Made by a program: the position numbers and the translations under genes. From the NCBI GenBank assembly GCA_965276955.1, contig CBDIBP010000031.1, positions 62,001 through 126,000 on the forward strand: DNA of 64,000 nt, read 5' to 3'. Of the stretch, positions 8,510-17,800 are shown one piece after another; within the stretch, counting starts at the first letter, position 1, and every line of letters starts with the position of its first letter. The DNA is from JABDEZ01 sp965276955 (GTDB lineage: Bacteria > Bacteroidota > Bacteroidia > Chitinophagales > Chitinophagaceae). The notes under the pieces were generated by a model that searched no databases, was not told the DNA's origin, and saw nothing but the letters and a program-made list of their open reading frames with translations.

Positions 8510-10933
8510 TTATTTTTTCATCAGCGCCAGTTCCAGCACTTCTTTCATCTCCGTCACATAGCTGAATTTCACGCCTTTTATAAAGTCTTTATTTATTTCT
8601 TCTACATCCCTTTCATTCTGGGCGCACATTATTATTTCTTTCACACCGGCGCGTTTTGCGGCCAGCACTTTTTCTTTTATGCCACCCACCGGCAGCACTT
8701 GTCCGCGCAGGGTTATCTCTCCGGTCATGGCCAGGTAAGGCCTTACCTTACGGCCTGTGAATGCAGATGCCAGCGATGTTAGCATAGTAATGCCCGCACT
8801 TGGCCCATCCTTGGGCACAGCGCCTTCCGGCACGTGCACATGTATGTCCTTCTCTTCAAAGTCTTTGGTCTGTATGTTATATTCGGCAGCATGGGCTCTC
8901 AGGTAGCTCAGTGCGGTACTTGTGCTTTCCTTCATCACATTCCCCAGGTTACCCGTTAGCGACAATACTCCTTTCCCTTTCGATAGGCTGGTCTCTATGA
9001 ATAGTATATCCCCCCCAACACTTGTCCAGGCCAGGCCCACCACCACACCCGCAGGGTAGCCTTTGGTATACATGTCGTTCAGGAACTTTGGTTTGCCCAG
9101 TACCTTTTCTATCTGTTCAGCGCTTACCTGTGGTGCCACAGCATTTTCCATGGCTACTTGTAGTGCTATATTGCGCATCACGCTGGCCAGCAATCTGTCC
9201 AGTTCGCGCACACCACTTTCCCTGGTGTATTCCTGCACTATTTTCCCTACCACCTTATCTGGGAACTTAAGCGATATTTTGTCCAGCCCGTGCAGTTCTT
9301 TCTGCTTAGGTATCAGGTGGCGCTTAGCTATCTCTATTTTTTCTTCTATGCTGTAGCCCGTCAGGTGTATTATTTCAAGCCTGTCCCTAAGTGCGGGCTG
9401 TATATCATTCAGGCTGTTTGCTGTGGCTATGAATAGTACCTTGCTTAGGTCAAACTCCAGCTCCAGGTAGTTGTCGTAAAATGAATTGTTCTGTTCCGGG
9501 TCCAGTATCTCCAGCAGTGCACTGCTGGGGTCGCCTCTAAAATCGCTGCCTATCTTATCTATCTCATCCAGTATGAACACTGGGTTCGATGTTTTTATTT
9601 TCCTTATCGATTGTATGATGCGGCCCGGCATAGCGCCTATATATGTTTTGCGGTGTCCGCGCAGCTCACTTTCATCGTGCAGGCCACCCAGGCTAAAACG
9701 TACATACTTGCGCTGTATAGCATTGGCTATGCTGCGCCCCAGGCTGGTTTTACCTATACCCGGCGGGCCCACGAAGCACAGTATCGGGCTTTTCATGTCG
9801 CCCTTCAGCTTCAGCACGGCCAAGTATTCCATTATGCGGTCCTTTATCTTTTCCATGCCGTAGTGGTCATGGTCCAGCACCTTCTGCGCATTCTTCAGGT
9901 CGTAGTTGTCCTCGGTATAGGTGCCCCACGGCATATCCAGCATCAGGTCCAGGTGATTGTATATCACGCTGTAGTCTGGGGTACTGGGGTGCATACGCTC
10001 CAGCTTCTCTATGTTCTTCTTAAAAAGTTCGCGCGCAGGTTCGGTCCAGTTCACCTCTTCCGCTCTTTTTTGCAGGTCCTTTATCTCGCGGTCATTGGGG
10101 TCCGTACCCAGCTCGTCCCGTATCGATTTCATTTGCTGCTGCAAAAAGTATTCACGTTGCTGTTTGTCTATATCTGTGCGGGTCTTGTTGGCTATCTCGT
10201 TCTTTAGTTCCACCAGTTGCAACTCGCTTTGCAGCAGTTGCAGCAGGCGCTCGGCACGTATCTTTATGTTGTTCTCTTCCAGCATGCCCTGCTTGTCCAC
10301 CAGCTTCACGCCCAGGTTACTTGCCACAAAGTGCATCAGGAAGGATTGTTGCTCTATATTGCGCAGCACTACATTGGCTTCATTAGGGCTGTTGCTGCTC
10401 ATCTGTGCTATGCGTTCAGAGTAGTCTTTTATGCTCGATACCGTAGCATCAAATTCCGCATCTTCCTTCGGGAATTTATCTTCCAGGTAGTGTATCTTGG
10501 CCTTGTAGTATGGGTCGGTTTGCGTGTACTCATCTATATTGAAACGCATACGGCCCATAATGAAGATGGTGATGTTGCCATCCGGCATTTTCAGCTCTTT
10601 TACCACCTTGGCCAGCGTACCGGTCTTGTATATATCATCCGGCATAGGGTCATCATCATTGGCATCACGTTGTGCCACCACCCCTATCCACTTGCCGGTC
10701 TTTTGGGCTGCATTTATGGCCTGTATCGATTTATCGCGAGCCACTGTTATCGGCAGCACCACATTGGGGAACAGCACTGTGTTGCGCAGCGCTATCAGTG
10801 GCACCTCATTTGGTAAACTGTTCTTTTCCTCATCATTCATCTCATCCTCACCCAGCGATACTATTGGCATGAATTCCAGTTCCTGTTCCGTTTGGTTCAG
10901 CAGCACATCCAGCATTGATCTCATTTCAGACAT
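8510..10933 (-). CDS. lon: ATP-dependent Lon protease
   Basis: With the start at MSEMRSMLD (10933) the product is 807 residues, the normal size of LonA. In order it has the N-terminal substrate-binding LON domain (VPLIALRNTVLFPNVVLPI), a coiled-coil region, an AAA+ module with Walker A GPPGIGKTS and Walker B FILDEIDKIG, and the C-terminal serine protease domain with the Ser-Lys dyad (PKDGPSAGITM and GIKEKVLAAKRAG). It degrades misfolded and regulatory proteins in the cytoplasm. A longer reading from 10987 adds 18 residues unlike the family and would overlap the putative promoter, so the internal ATG is preferred. The gene is monocistronic. Confidence 0.95.
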   Translation of the reverse strand: MSEMRSMLDVLLNQTEQELEFMPIVSLGEDEMNDEEKNSLPNEVPLIALRNTVLFPNVVLPITVARDKSIQAINAAQKTGKWIGVVAQRDANDDDPMPDDIYKTGTLAKVVKELKMPDGNITIFIMGRMRFNIDEYTQTDPYYKAKIHYLEDKFPKEDAEFDATVSSIKDYSERIAQMSSNSPNEANVVLRNIEQQSFLMHFVASNLGVKLVDKQGMLEENNIKIRAERLLQLLQSELQLVELKNEIANKTRTDIDKQQREYFLQQQMKSIRDELGTDPNDREIKDLQKRAEEVNWTEPARELFKKNIEKLERMHPSTPDYSVIYNHLDLMLDMPWGTYTEDNYDLKNAQKVLDHDHYGMEKIKDRIMEYLAVLKLKGDMKSPILCFVGPPGIGKTSLGRSIANAIQRKYVRFSLGGLHDESELRGHRKTYIGAMPGRIIQSIRKIKTSNPVFILDEIDKIGSDFRGDPSSALLEILDPEQNNSFYDNYLELEFDLSKVLFIATANSLNDIQPALRDRLEIIHLTGYSIEEKIEIAKRHLIPKQKELHGLDKISLKFPDKVVGKIVQEYTRESGVRELDRLLASVMRNIALQVAMENAVAPQVSAEQIEKVLGKPKFLNDMYTKGYPAGVVVGLAWTSVGGDILFIETSLSKGKGVLSLTGNLGNVMKESTSTALSYLRAHAAEYNIQTKDFEEKDIHVHVPEGAVPKDGPSAGITMLTSLASAFTGRKVRPYLAMTGEITLRGQVLPVGGIKEKVLAAKRAGVKEIIMCAQNERDVEEINKDFIKGVKFSYVTEMKEVLELALMKK

Positions 10934-10971
10934 TATGGCAATATTTTCCCCTCTGTTATAAAATTGTAAAG

Positions 10972-11000
10972 TAAAGATACCAGTCAATCCTTATGCCAAA
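10972..11000 (-). promoter_or_regulatory. Candidate lon promoter
   Basis: On the minus strand TTTG is followed after 17 nt by TATCTTTA, one base off the Bacteroidota TAnnTTTG element. The site lies about 40 bp before the lon ATG. Spacing is at the short end of the usual range. Confidence 0.3.
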
Positions 11001-11014
11001 GCCATATTGACTGT

Positions 11015-11680
11015 TATTTTTGCAGCTACAAAGAGGCTAACCCGCCAAATTCAGAAAATATTTTTAGAAAAGAAATTTACTTTTTGCAACCAGCTTTATC
11101 AACACTATTAAGCATCGTTGCGTCGCACTCTTGTACGCAAAGGCATTACTCAACTAATGATATTGATTTCCCGCACGATCCCTTTTGGCATCGGTCACAG
11201 CCTCCCGGCTTGTCGTAGTCTTCCTAACCACATCTAAAACTGGCAGCAGATCTTCAGATCCGCGAATACTAATGATTAGTGATACGCGTTCCACTATCAT
11301 AGTGTGTGGAACACCTCAACCCGTGGAACTGTGTATATCTTCTTATAGCTATCCTACGTTCCGCATCTTACCTTTGGACAGCTATACAAGCAATTATAAC
11401 ACATCGTATATCATATGATTTTAAATACACCAGCACCCAACGATCCTTCTCACCCTTCCTCCTTCACCTCCTGACCCTAACAATTTTTACCGATACAAGT
11501 AAAAACCGGAAATTTTTATGTAATACCAGAAATTTACTATTTCCATCATAACTATTACACAGCCTGTATTCCATCCCTCACCGCTCCTAAAAATTACCGA
11601 TTTACTTTTTTACCACCTGACCGGAAATTTTAAGAGCAGCTGGAAATTAAAAACATAAAAACACTGCATACCACACAATT
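11015..11680. other. Gene-free, structured intergenic region (about 670 bp)
   Basis: No convincing coding frame is found on either strand. The region holds a TAnnTTTG box at 11015-11022 (plus strand), a stretch at about 11110-11150 containing GTTGCGTCGCACTCTTGTACG that resembles dispersed Bacteroidota repeats I remember, and an imperfect hairpin centred on ACTAATGATTAGT with CGCG ends. It also holds nested inverted repeats at 11288-11312 (GTTCCAC / GTGGAAC enclosing CACTATCATAGTG). A second GTGGAAC copy follows at 11333. The right part carries ACCGGAAATTTTT (11505) and AATTACCGA (11592) plus GACCGGAAATTTTA (11619), motifs that recur at 38.3-38.6 kb. It could hold a small RNA or decayed repeats. 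Confidence 0.4.
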
Positions 11681-11686
11681 GCTACC

Positions 11687-11694
11687 TATTTTTG
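11687..11694 (+). promoter_or_regulatory. -7 element of the SAM-hydrolase promoter
   Basis: TATTTTTG matches TAnnTTTG and lies 11 bp before the ATG at 11705, implying a leader of only a few nucleotides. No good -33 TTG is seen at the usual distance. Confidence 0.35.
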
Positions 11695-11704
11695 CACCCT
11701 GCTT

Positions 11705-12493
11705 ATGAGTTGTATCACCCTGCTATCAGATTTTGGCCTTGAAGACACTGCTGCGGCCGCTGCAAAGGGCATACTCATGCAGTACGCTCCACAGTTGCCT
11801 ATTATAGATCTGTCGCACCGGGTAGCGCCGCACCAGGTCATGCAGGCCGCGTACCTGCTTGCATCAGCTTATAAGAATTTTCCTGAGGGTACATGTCACA
11901 TAATACTCGTAAATGTCCTATACGATAAGGCGCCCCGCATGGTATATTTCGAGGCCGACCATCATTACTTCATAGCGCCGGATAATGGTTTGCTGCCCCT
12001 TGCCTTTAGCGGCATCAGCGAGGGCTACAGCTGCTTCCAGTGGGGCAATACATCTACCTTTAAAGACTGGCTGCATGAGGCGGGCAAACTGGTGGCACAT
12101 ATACGAACGGGAGTAAAAGATGCCACCTACGCACCCTGTACCCTGCACAAGGCCGCGGATAGCTTTGCCGCGCGCATCACGCCCGATGGTGCCGAGTGCC
12201 GCATCATATATATAGACCATTATGAGAATGTCATTGTGAATATTACCCGTCAGCAATTTATGGATGCAGCTCGTGGCCGCAGTTTCCGTATAGAGTATAT
12301 GCGCAATGAGGTTATAACCACTCTGCACAACAAATACAGCGATGTAAAGCCCGGCGACAAGCTATGCAGGTTCAACAGTGCAGGCTTCCTGGAGATAGCC
12401 ATCAACAAAGGGAATGCCGCCAGCCTCTTCGGGCTGAAGGTATACCAGGAGCAGCACCTCATGTATAACCACGTAAAGATATTCTTTGAATGA
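11705..12493 (+). CDS. SAM hydroxide adenosyltransferase (DUF62, chlorinase/fluorinase superfamily)
   Basis: The 262-residue protein belongs to the family that cleaves S-adenosylmethionine with water to adenosine and methionine, related to fluorinase and chlorinase. Seen in the sequence are the N-terminal TLLSDFGLED (family TDFG), IIDLSHRVAPHQVMQAAYLL (family IVDISH and following helix), FPEGTCHIILVNV and APDNGLLPLAF. The C-terminal barrel domain is present and length is typical. The halogenase-specific loop is not evident, so hydrolase activity is expected. Its stop overlaps the start of the next gene by 4 nt (ATGA), indicating translational coupling. Confidence 0.85.
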   Translation: MSCITLLSDFGLEDTAAAAAKGILMQYAPQLPIIDLSHRVAPHQVMQAAYLLASAYKNFPEGTCHIILVNVLYDKAPRMVYFEADHHYFIAPDNGLLPLAFSGISEGYSCFQWGNTSTFKDWLHEAGKLVAHIRTGVKDATYAPCTLHKAADSFAARITPDGAECRIIYIDHYENVIVNITRQQFMDAARGRSFRIEYMRNEVITTLHNKYSDVKPGDKLCRFNSAGFLEIAINKGNAASLFGLKVYQEQHLMYNHVKIFFE

Positions 12494-12786
12494 TAGTACG
12501 CATAGTACAAATGACGTTCAGGCCAGGGGAAGTAGCGGCGTTCACCACCCTCTTCAACGAGCGAAAGGAACTGATACGGCACTTCGCAGGCTGCACCCAC
12601 CTGGAGCTATGGCAGGACAAGAACACACCCAATATATTCTTCACCCACAGCCATTGGGAAAGCGAAGCCGCCCTTGACCATTATCGTTTCTCAGAACTAT
12701 TCAAAGACACTTGGGCAAAGACCAAAATACTCTTTGCAGATAAGCCAAAGGCCTGGAGTGTAAATAGTGTACTAATTGTAGAATAA
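12490..12786 (+). CDS. Antibiotic-biosynthesis-monooxygenase (ABM) fold protein, putative quinol monooxygenase
   Basis: The 98-residue protein has the single ferredoxin-like ABM domain: an N-terminal strand IVRIVQMTF, a helix FTTLFNERKELIRHFAG, the conserved CTHLELWQD strand and HSHWESEAALDHYRFSELF. Such dimeric proteins oxidise quinols or act on small aromatic or haem-like ligands; no specific substrate can be assigned. It overlaps the SAM hydrolase gene by 4 nt and is presumably co-translated with it. It abuts the convergent HIT gene with no spacer. Confidence 0.8.
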   Translation: MIVRIVQMTFRPGEVAAFTTLFNERKELIRHFAGCTHLELWQDKNTPNIFFTHSHWESEAALDHYRFSELFKDTWAKTKILFADKPKAWSVNSVLIVE

Positions 12787-13182
12787 TTAGCCCAACTGCG
12801 CCAGTATACGTTGCTGCACCTCTATAAATGTAGCAGTATCGGGCTTAAGTTTCGGACGGGTAAAGTTCAGGTCGTCTGCGCTGTTTATGGGCAGCAGGTG
12901 CATGTGGGCATGTGGCACTTCCAGCCCCACCACACTTATACCGCACCTGTTGCACTGAAAAGCCTTTTCTATTGCCTTAGCTATTGGTTTTGCAAACACC
13001 AGCCATTCTGCCAGCAAAGCATCTTCCACATCAAACAGCTTGTCTACCTCCACCTTAGGCACCACCAGCACATGCCCCAGCACATGCGGGAATACATCGA
13101 GAAAGGCATAGAAATGGTCGTTCTCTGCTATTTTGTAAGAAGGTATCTCCCCCGCTATTATTTTCGAGAACAGTGTAGACAT
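12787..13182 (-). CDS. HIT-family nucleotide hydrolase/transferase
   Basis: The 131-residue protein is a Hint-branch histidine-triad protein. The opening FSKIIAGEIPSYKIAENDHFYAFLD is typical, and the triad is H91-A-H93-M-H95 within VPHAHMHLLP. Such enzymes hydrolyse adenosine phosphoramidates or dinucleotide substrates in the cytoplasm. Its start lies 1 nt after the greA stop, so both genes are almost certainly on one mRNA. Family assignment is secure, the physiological substrate is not. Confidence 0.92.
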   Translation of the reverse strand: MSTLFSKIIAGEIPSYKIAENDHFYAFLDVFPHVLGHVLVVPKVEVDKLFDVEDALLAEWLVFAKPIAKAIEKAFQCNRCGISVVGLEVPHAHMHLLPINSADDLNFTRPKLKPDTATFIEVQQRILAQLG

Positions 13183-13183
13183 A

Positions 13184-13657
13184 TTATATAGATATGTGTT
13201 CTATCTTAAATTTCATTATCCCGTTAGGGGCCGTTATTTCGGCCACTTCACCTATCACTTTTCCCAGCAGCCCACGCCCTATAGGCGATGTCACAGATAT
13301 TTTACCTGCCTTTAGGTCAGCCTCCTGCTCTGAAACTATCTGGTATTCTACCGTCTTCTTAGTGCCCATATTAGTAAGCTTTACTTTACTTAATACAGAT
13401 ACCTTGCTTATGTCTATATCTTTTGCATCCAGTATACGCGCGGTTATAACAACTGCTTCCAACTGTGCTATTTTTGCTTCGTGGTGGCCTTGCGCTTCTT
13501 TTGCTGCGTCATATTCTGCATTCTCCTTCAGGTCACCCTTTTCACGTGCTTCGGCTATTTGTCTCGCTATCTCTGCACGGCCGCTGGTCTTCAATTGATT
13601 CAGCTCTTCCCTCATTTGTTCCAAAGTTTCCTTACTTACATAGTTTACTCCAGACAT
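13184..13657 (-). CDS. greA: Transcription elongation factor GreA
   Basis: The 157-residue protein has the N-terminal coiled coil (LEQMREELNQLKTSGRAEIA, then REKGDLKENAEYDAAKEAQ with the acidic tip D-x-x-E-N) that enters the RNA polymerase secondary channel. The C-terminal FKBP-like domain includes SPIGRGLLGKVIGEVAEI. It stimulates transcript cleavage in backtracked polymerase. The NAEYDAA motif supports GreA rather than GreB or an anti-Gre factor. It is the first gene of a greA-HIT operon. Confidence 0.96.
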   Translation of the reverse strand: MSGVNYVSKETLEQMREELNQLKTSGRAEIARQIAEAREKGDLKENAEYDAAKEAQGHHEAKIAQLEAVVITARILDAKDIDISKVSVLSKVKLTNMGTKKTVEYQIVSEQEADLKAGKISVTSPIGRGLLGKVIGEVAEITAPNGIMKFKIEHISI

Positions 13658-13682
13658 GTATTATATTGTTTAGCTTTTTAAG

Positions 13683-13720
13683 AAAAAAAATACAACGCTC
13701 CTGCCGAAGCAGAAGCGTTG
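13683..13720 (-). terminator. Terminator of the PorV-like operon
   Basis: A 12-bp stem with one mismatch (CAACGCTCCTGC / GCAGAAGCGTTG) and a CGAA loop. Read on the minus strand it is followed by TATTTTTTTTCT. It closes the three-gene operon that begins at 22.9 kb. Confidence 0.8.
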
Positions 13721-13746
13721 CAATGCAAATTTACAATATTATTGAA

Positions 13747-14835
13747 TTACCTCATCATAAAACGCAGCGAGAACATATGTACGCCATTCGCTGGGCGCAT
13801 AGTAGGCCGGTAAGAGTAATCTACTGCAAGGCGAGTATTGCCCTTGCTGCCAAAAGCGCGTTGTAATGTAACACCCGCTGCGACACCTGTATACAATGTG
13901 GTACTGGTAGCTGTATTGCCTATACCGTTCTCATAACGATATGCGGCACGCAAACCTAAAGTATTCATGAAGTAATACTCCACACCTACACCCAGGTTGT
14001 CGTTGTTGAACGAGTTAGATTGAAAATCCCCCATAACAGTAAGCTTGTGCTTAGCCACAGAGGTATCTGTTGCGCGGTGCTCCTGATCTAGGTAGAAGTC
14101 ATAAGACACACCTAAATTTAGGTAAGTAGGCATAGGAAACTTATCGGATGGGTAGTTGTTGGAAGCAACAAACGAAGGAGTAGCCTGCGGGTTCTCCCCA
14201 TTGATAGCAAATCCATTACCAGAGAAACGCATGTTAGTACCCAGGTTGCGCAGGGTGATACCAAAATGGAAGTTATCGTCTTTACCGGTAACATACTGCA
14301 CACCACCTTCAAAACAAAGACCAGTTGCAGTAATATTGCTCACCTGCTCATTTACAAAAGTTGCCGCAAAACCAGCTCTGATACTGTTCGAAAATTCCTT
14401 TGCAAAGCCAAGCTCTGCATTTAAGAACTGAGGATGGTAAGTACCATTACCTTCTGGATTGTTGTAATCCGTGATAGTAATGTCACCAAAACCCATAGAC
14501 ATAATATTAAGTCCTACAACGCCAGCATTGCCCAGCTTCAATCCTACAGCAGCATTACTGATACTAATATCAGAACCTGTGAGATAAATACCATGAGAAA
14601 GACCCACATCAAGGGATCCTATTCCGGCAAGGCCGGCAATATTGTTCTTCATAGCCTCTACACCTGTTACATAAGCAGTGTTCATGCCAAAGACACCCGT
14701 AGACTGGGCCCAGGGATTAATGAGCAACTCTGTAGCACCTGCCTGCCCTGTACGGTCTTTATTGCCTGCAAAAGAAGACACAGATGTTCCTAAGAGACCT
14801 GCAAGCAAAATAGCACTGATCGAAAGATTTTTCAT
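13747..14835 (-). CDS. PorV/PorQ-family outer-membrane protein
   Basis: From the ATG at 14835 the product is 362 residues with a signal peptide (MKNLSISAILLAGLLGTSVSSFA). The mature start TGQAGATELLINPWAQSTG followed by an N-A-Y-V-T-G-x-E-A segment and many beta strands is typical of PorV/PorQ (FadL-like) barrels. The end, MFSLRFMMR, lacks a canonical aromatic terminus. PorV is the T9SS shuttle that delivers cargo from the translocon to the attachment complex. This copy follows a giant exoprotein gene by 61 bp, suggesting a dedicated partner for it. A longer frame from 14958 would overlap that gene and adds no signal peptide, so it was rejected. Confidence 0.75.
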   Translation of the reverse strand: MKNLSISAILLAGLLGTSVSSFAGNKDRTGQAGATELLINPWAQSTGVFGMNTAYVTGVEAMKNNIAGLAGIGSLDVGLSHGIYLTGSDISISNAAVGLKLGNAGVVGLNIMSMGFGDITITDYNNPEGNGTYHPQFLNAELGFAKEFSNSIRAGFAATFVNEQVSNITATGLCFEGGVQYVTGKDDNFHFGITLRNLGTNMRFSGNGFAINGENPQATPSFVASNNYPSDKFPMPTYLNLGVSYDFYLDQEHRATDTSVAKHKLTVMGDFQSNSFNNDNLGVGVEYYFMNTLGLRAAYRYENGIGNTATSTTLYTGVAAGVTLQRAFGSKGNTRLAVDYSYRPTMRPANGVHMFSLRFMMR

Positions 14836-14896
14836 ATTACTAAATGATCTTTTATACTGCACGGTAATACCGGTTATTATTTGTTTAACGATACTA

Positions 14897-17800
14897 TTAA
14901 TACGTAGTGATGTCGATAGGCCTTGTAGCACCAAACCAACGTAATACTTTTTCTCCAATCCCTTCAGCCTTTACATCAATGATATACATGCCACTTGCTA
15001 TAGGCAAACCAACTGTATTGCGGATATCCCAATCAAGATAAGAAGCATTTACATCAGATTTTGTAAGTGCACGTATCAGTGAGCCATCCAAAGAGTAAAT
15101 GTATATCTCAGCTTTAGGTGGCAGATTTATGATACGTACTTTGGTATCCAAACGAGAGCTCTCATAACCAGAGTAACCATAGTAAGGGTTAGGCACTACA
15201 TTTATCCTATCCAGCAATGCATTCTTGTTTGAATAGTCAGAAGCAGAAGTAGGTGCAAGTTCCTTGGTACTGAAGGTATAAAGCGGGAAACCATTATTAG
15301 GCAAGCCATTGTTGGCCTGACCGCTTGCAGAATCAATATAAGGATTGTTAGGTGCAGCAAGAACTGCAGCATCTGTAGCAGCTGGATTAAAAAATGCATA
15401 CGGTCTTGTAACATTTAAACGTAAATGTGTTTCTGTAGGTATAAGATTATCTTTAAGGGATAATAAGTGGGAGTTAGGATTAAGCGTTGGAAGCCCTACC
15501 CATTGTATGGTCTGGTAAGCATTGGTCTTGGCCACCGCTGTCCCGGTAGTAATAATATTAGCAAACGCTTTATCGCCGTCATACCTTGTGCCCAATACAT
15601 ATACGAAGTGTTTACCACCAAATATAATAGACTGGTCAAAAGGATTCAATATAACTGATGTTGGGTTCCACAACATGTCTCCTCCATTATTGCTGGTCAT
15701 CCATGAATCTTCGCCAAATACAATGTTGAGTCTTTCCCCAGTTTCCTGGTTTACAGCATAACCTGGGAATAAAGACATACCTGTTGGCAGAACTGTAAGG
15801 TTGGGGTCATTAGGTTTAACATAAACTGGGTTACCTGAACCGTCGACCTCACCAGCCCAACTGGCATGGTTGCGAAGATTAAAACGTGCAGCGCCACCTT
15901 GTGCAAATGAAGGCACTTCCTGCATTTCTAACACCGCACAAGTTGTCCACTTCGATTTATCGGAAGTGAATACTATATCCACACTCGACAAAATGTTAAG
16001 ACCATGTACACTAACTGTATTAGCAACCGCAGGTGCAAAGCCACATACAGCATTTACAGGGCTGTTATCACCACCAGGCCATTGAGCAGCAAGTGCGTAA
16101 GGTGCCCATGTGCTTTTAGTAAGTGTATAATTATTTAGCATGTTCCCGAATGCATCATTAACATCCCATGTATAATCCAAGAAACTACACAAAGGAGTAC
16201 CTTTCGTAGCAGTATTATTACCACTACGTTCCCAGTTCAGTACTGAACTATCGGCCCCATCCTGCACACCTGCAAGCCAAGGATTATTAGGATCCATAAA
16301 TGAGACCTGCGAACTAATATACCCATTGCCATTTCCCTGATCGTCTCCCGGACGTTTGGTTTGAGCAATATTTACCGAAAGGCCGTATTGCGATAAGATC
16401 TGTTCATTAAGTACACTCAAATTATCTTCAGAATATACAGTAACTGAATTACCATTACCTGTACCGGTAAGTTTCCAATTGCTCGATGCTGCTATTAAAC
16501 CTTTATCATAGCTACCGGCTAAAATAGGTCCAGATATAGCCAACTGCCAATCCATAGGCTGCACTAACACTGGGTCGATAACTTTTACGCTAATTGGGCT
16601 TGCACCTTGCTGATAGGTAGGTTGCAAAACTATATTATTAGTTGTGTTAGCAAGAGCACTATCTTCAGATTCAGCAGATAGATATACACCATTGCCGCCA
16701 TTACCTGTACCTTCTATTCTTTTTACAGTAACTCCACTGCCATAGTCAGAATTGATAACAGTGCCCATTGAGCCATTTGCCGGGTTAGGTAAAGCAGCAA
16801 CAACTTGTATAGGAGTGCTGCCATAGCCATGTGCACTTTCAAGATAAGGAAGGTCTTGAGTATTGTCAGGATTAGCAGGGTCAAAACCACCCGTACCGGT
16901 TGTTGCTGTCAATTTGTGGTATGAGAAATCATTGTAAGAGTATGCAATAGCAACAAAATAGTACGTCTTATAATTCACCAATGATTTGTCGCTGCCGGGA
17001 GCGAAAGCATCTTGTGATATCTCAAAACTGTGTACTATACCATTATCTGTACCGAGAACTTTAACTTGGGGCTGGTATTGTGCACCTGCACCTGGAGCTG
17101 TTGAACCGCCAAGGTCGGTACGTTTTACATAATTCACAAGCTTGGTGATACTATCTTTTATATCAAATTCCAAGACCTGGACTGCTTTAGTATTATCTAT
17201 CTGTCCATCTGTACCATATATTTGTGCTGGAGAAATAGAACCATTTGCTAACTGGAATATACGGTATCCCTCAAATTTATACAATGAATCAGGAAGATGC
17301 AGGATCCTGGCAGCTTTAATAACCGGCTGTTGGTATTTAGTACTATCAGACCGCCCAAATTGCTCTTTATAGTTATTACTACCATAAGGATTAGTAAGGT
17401 AAAATGCAAGGTGTTTATCAAGTTCCCTGACGGTCATTACAGGAGCTTCAGGTCCTTCAATTTGTTGGAAGTTATTATCGAACAATGCCTGTGCCTGATC
17501 GTCTATCGCTTGTATCGTCTTGAAGTTAGCACCGCTGCCACAACCACCAATACCTGGTGCCCATACGCAACCAAAAGTAATATCGTTTAGTGCACCAGGA
17601 TATAGTGTAAATGGTCCTGCTGATTCAATAAAACGGCGGTCGCCGGGAAGGTTTGAACAAGCACACTCAGACCACTGTGTATTATCAGACGGATCGCCAA
17701 AGTACACAAAGTGAGTAGCTGGTCCTACACCAAATCCATTAGATGCAACACCAGGGCCCTTAAAGTCATCAGCAAAACGTGCTCCGTCCAATATAGAACC

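Noticed and set aside
11185..11551. Two short open frames of 77 and 81 codons in the lon-to-SAM-hydrolase gap
   Set aside because: Their translations have no protein-like pattern and they cross inverted repeats.
14836..14958. Extended N terminus of the PorV-like protein
   Set aside because: It overlaps the preceding gene by about 60 bp and displaces the signal peptide from the start.
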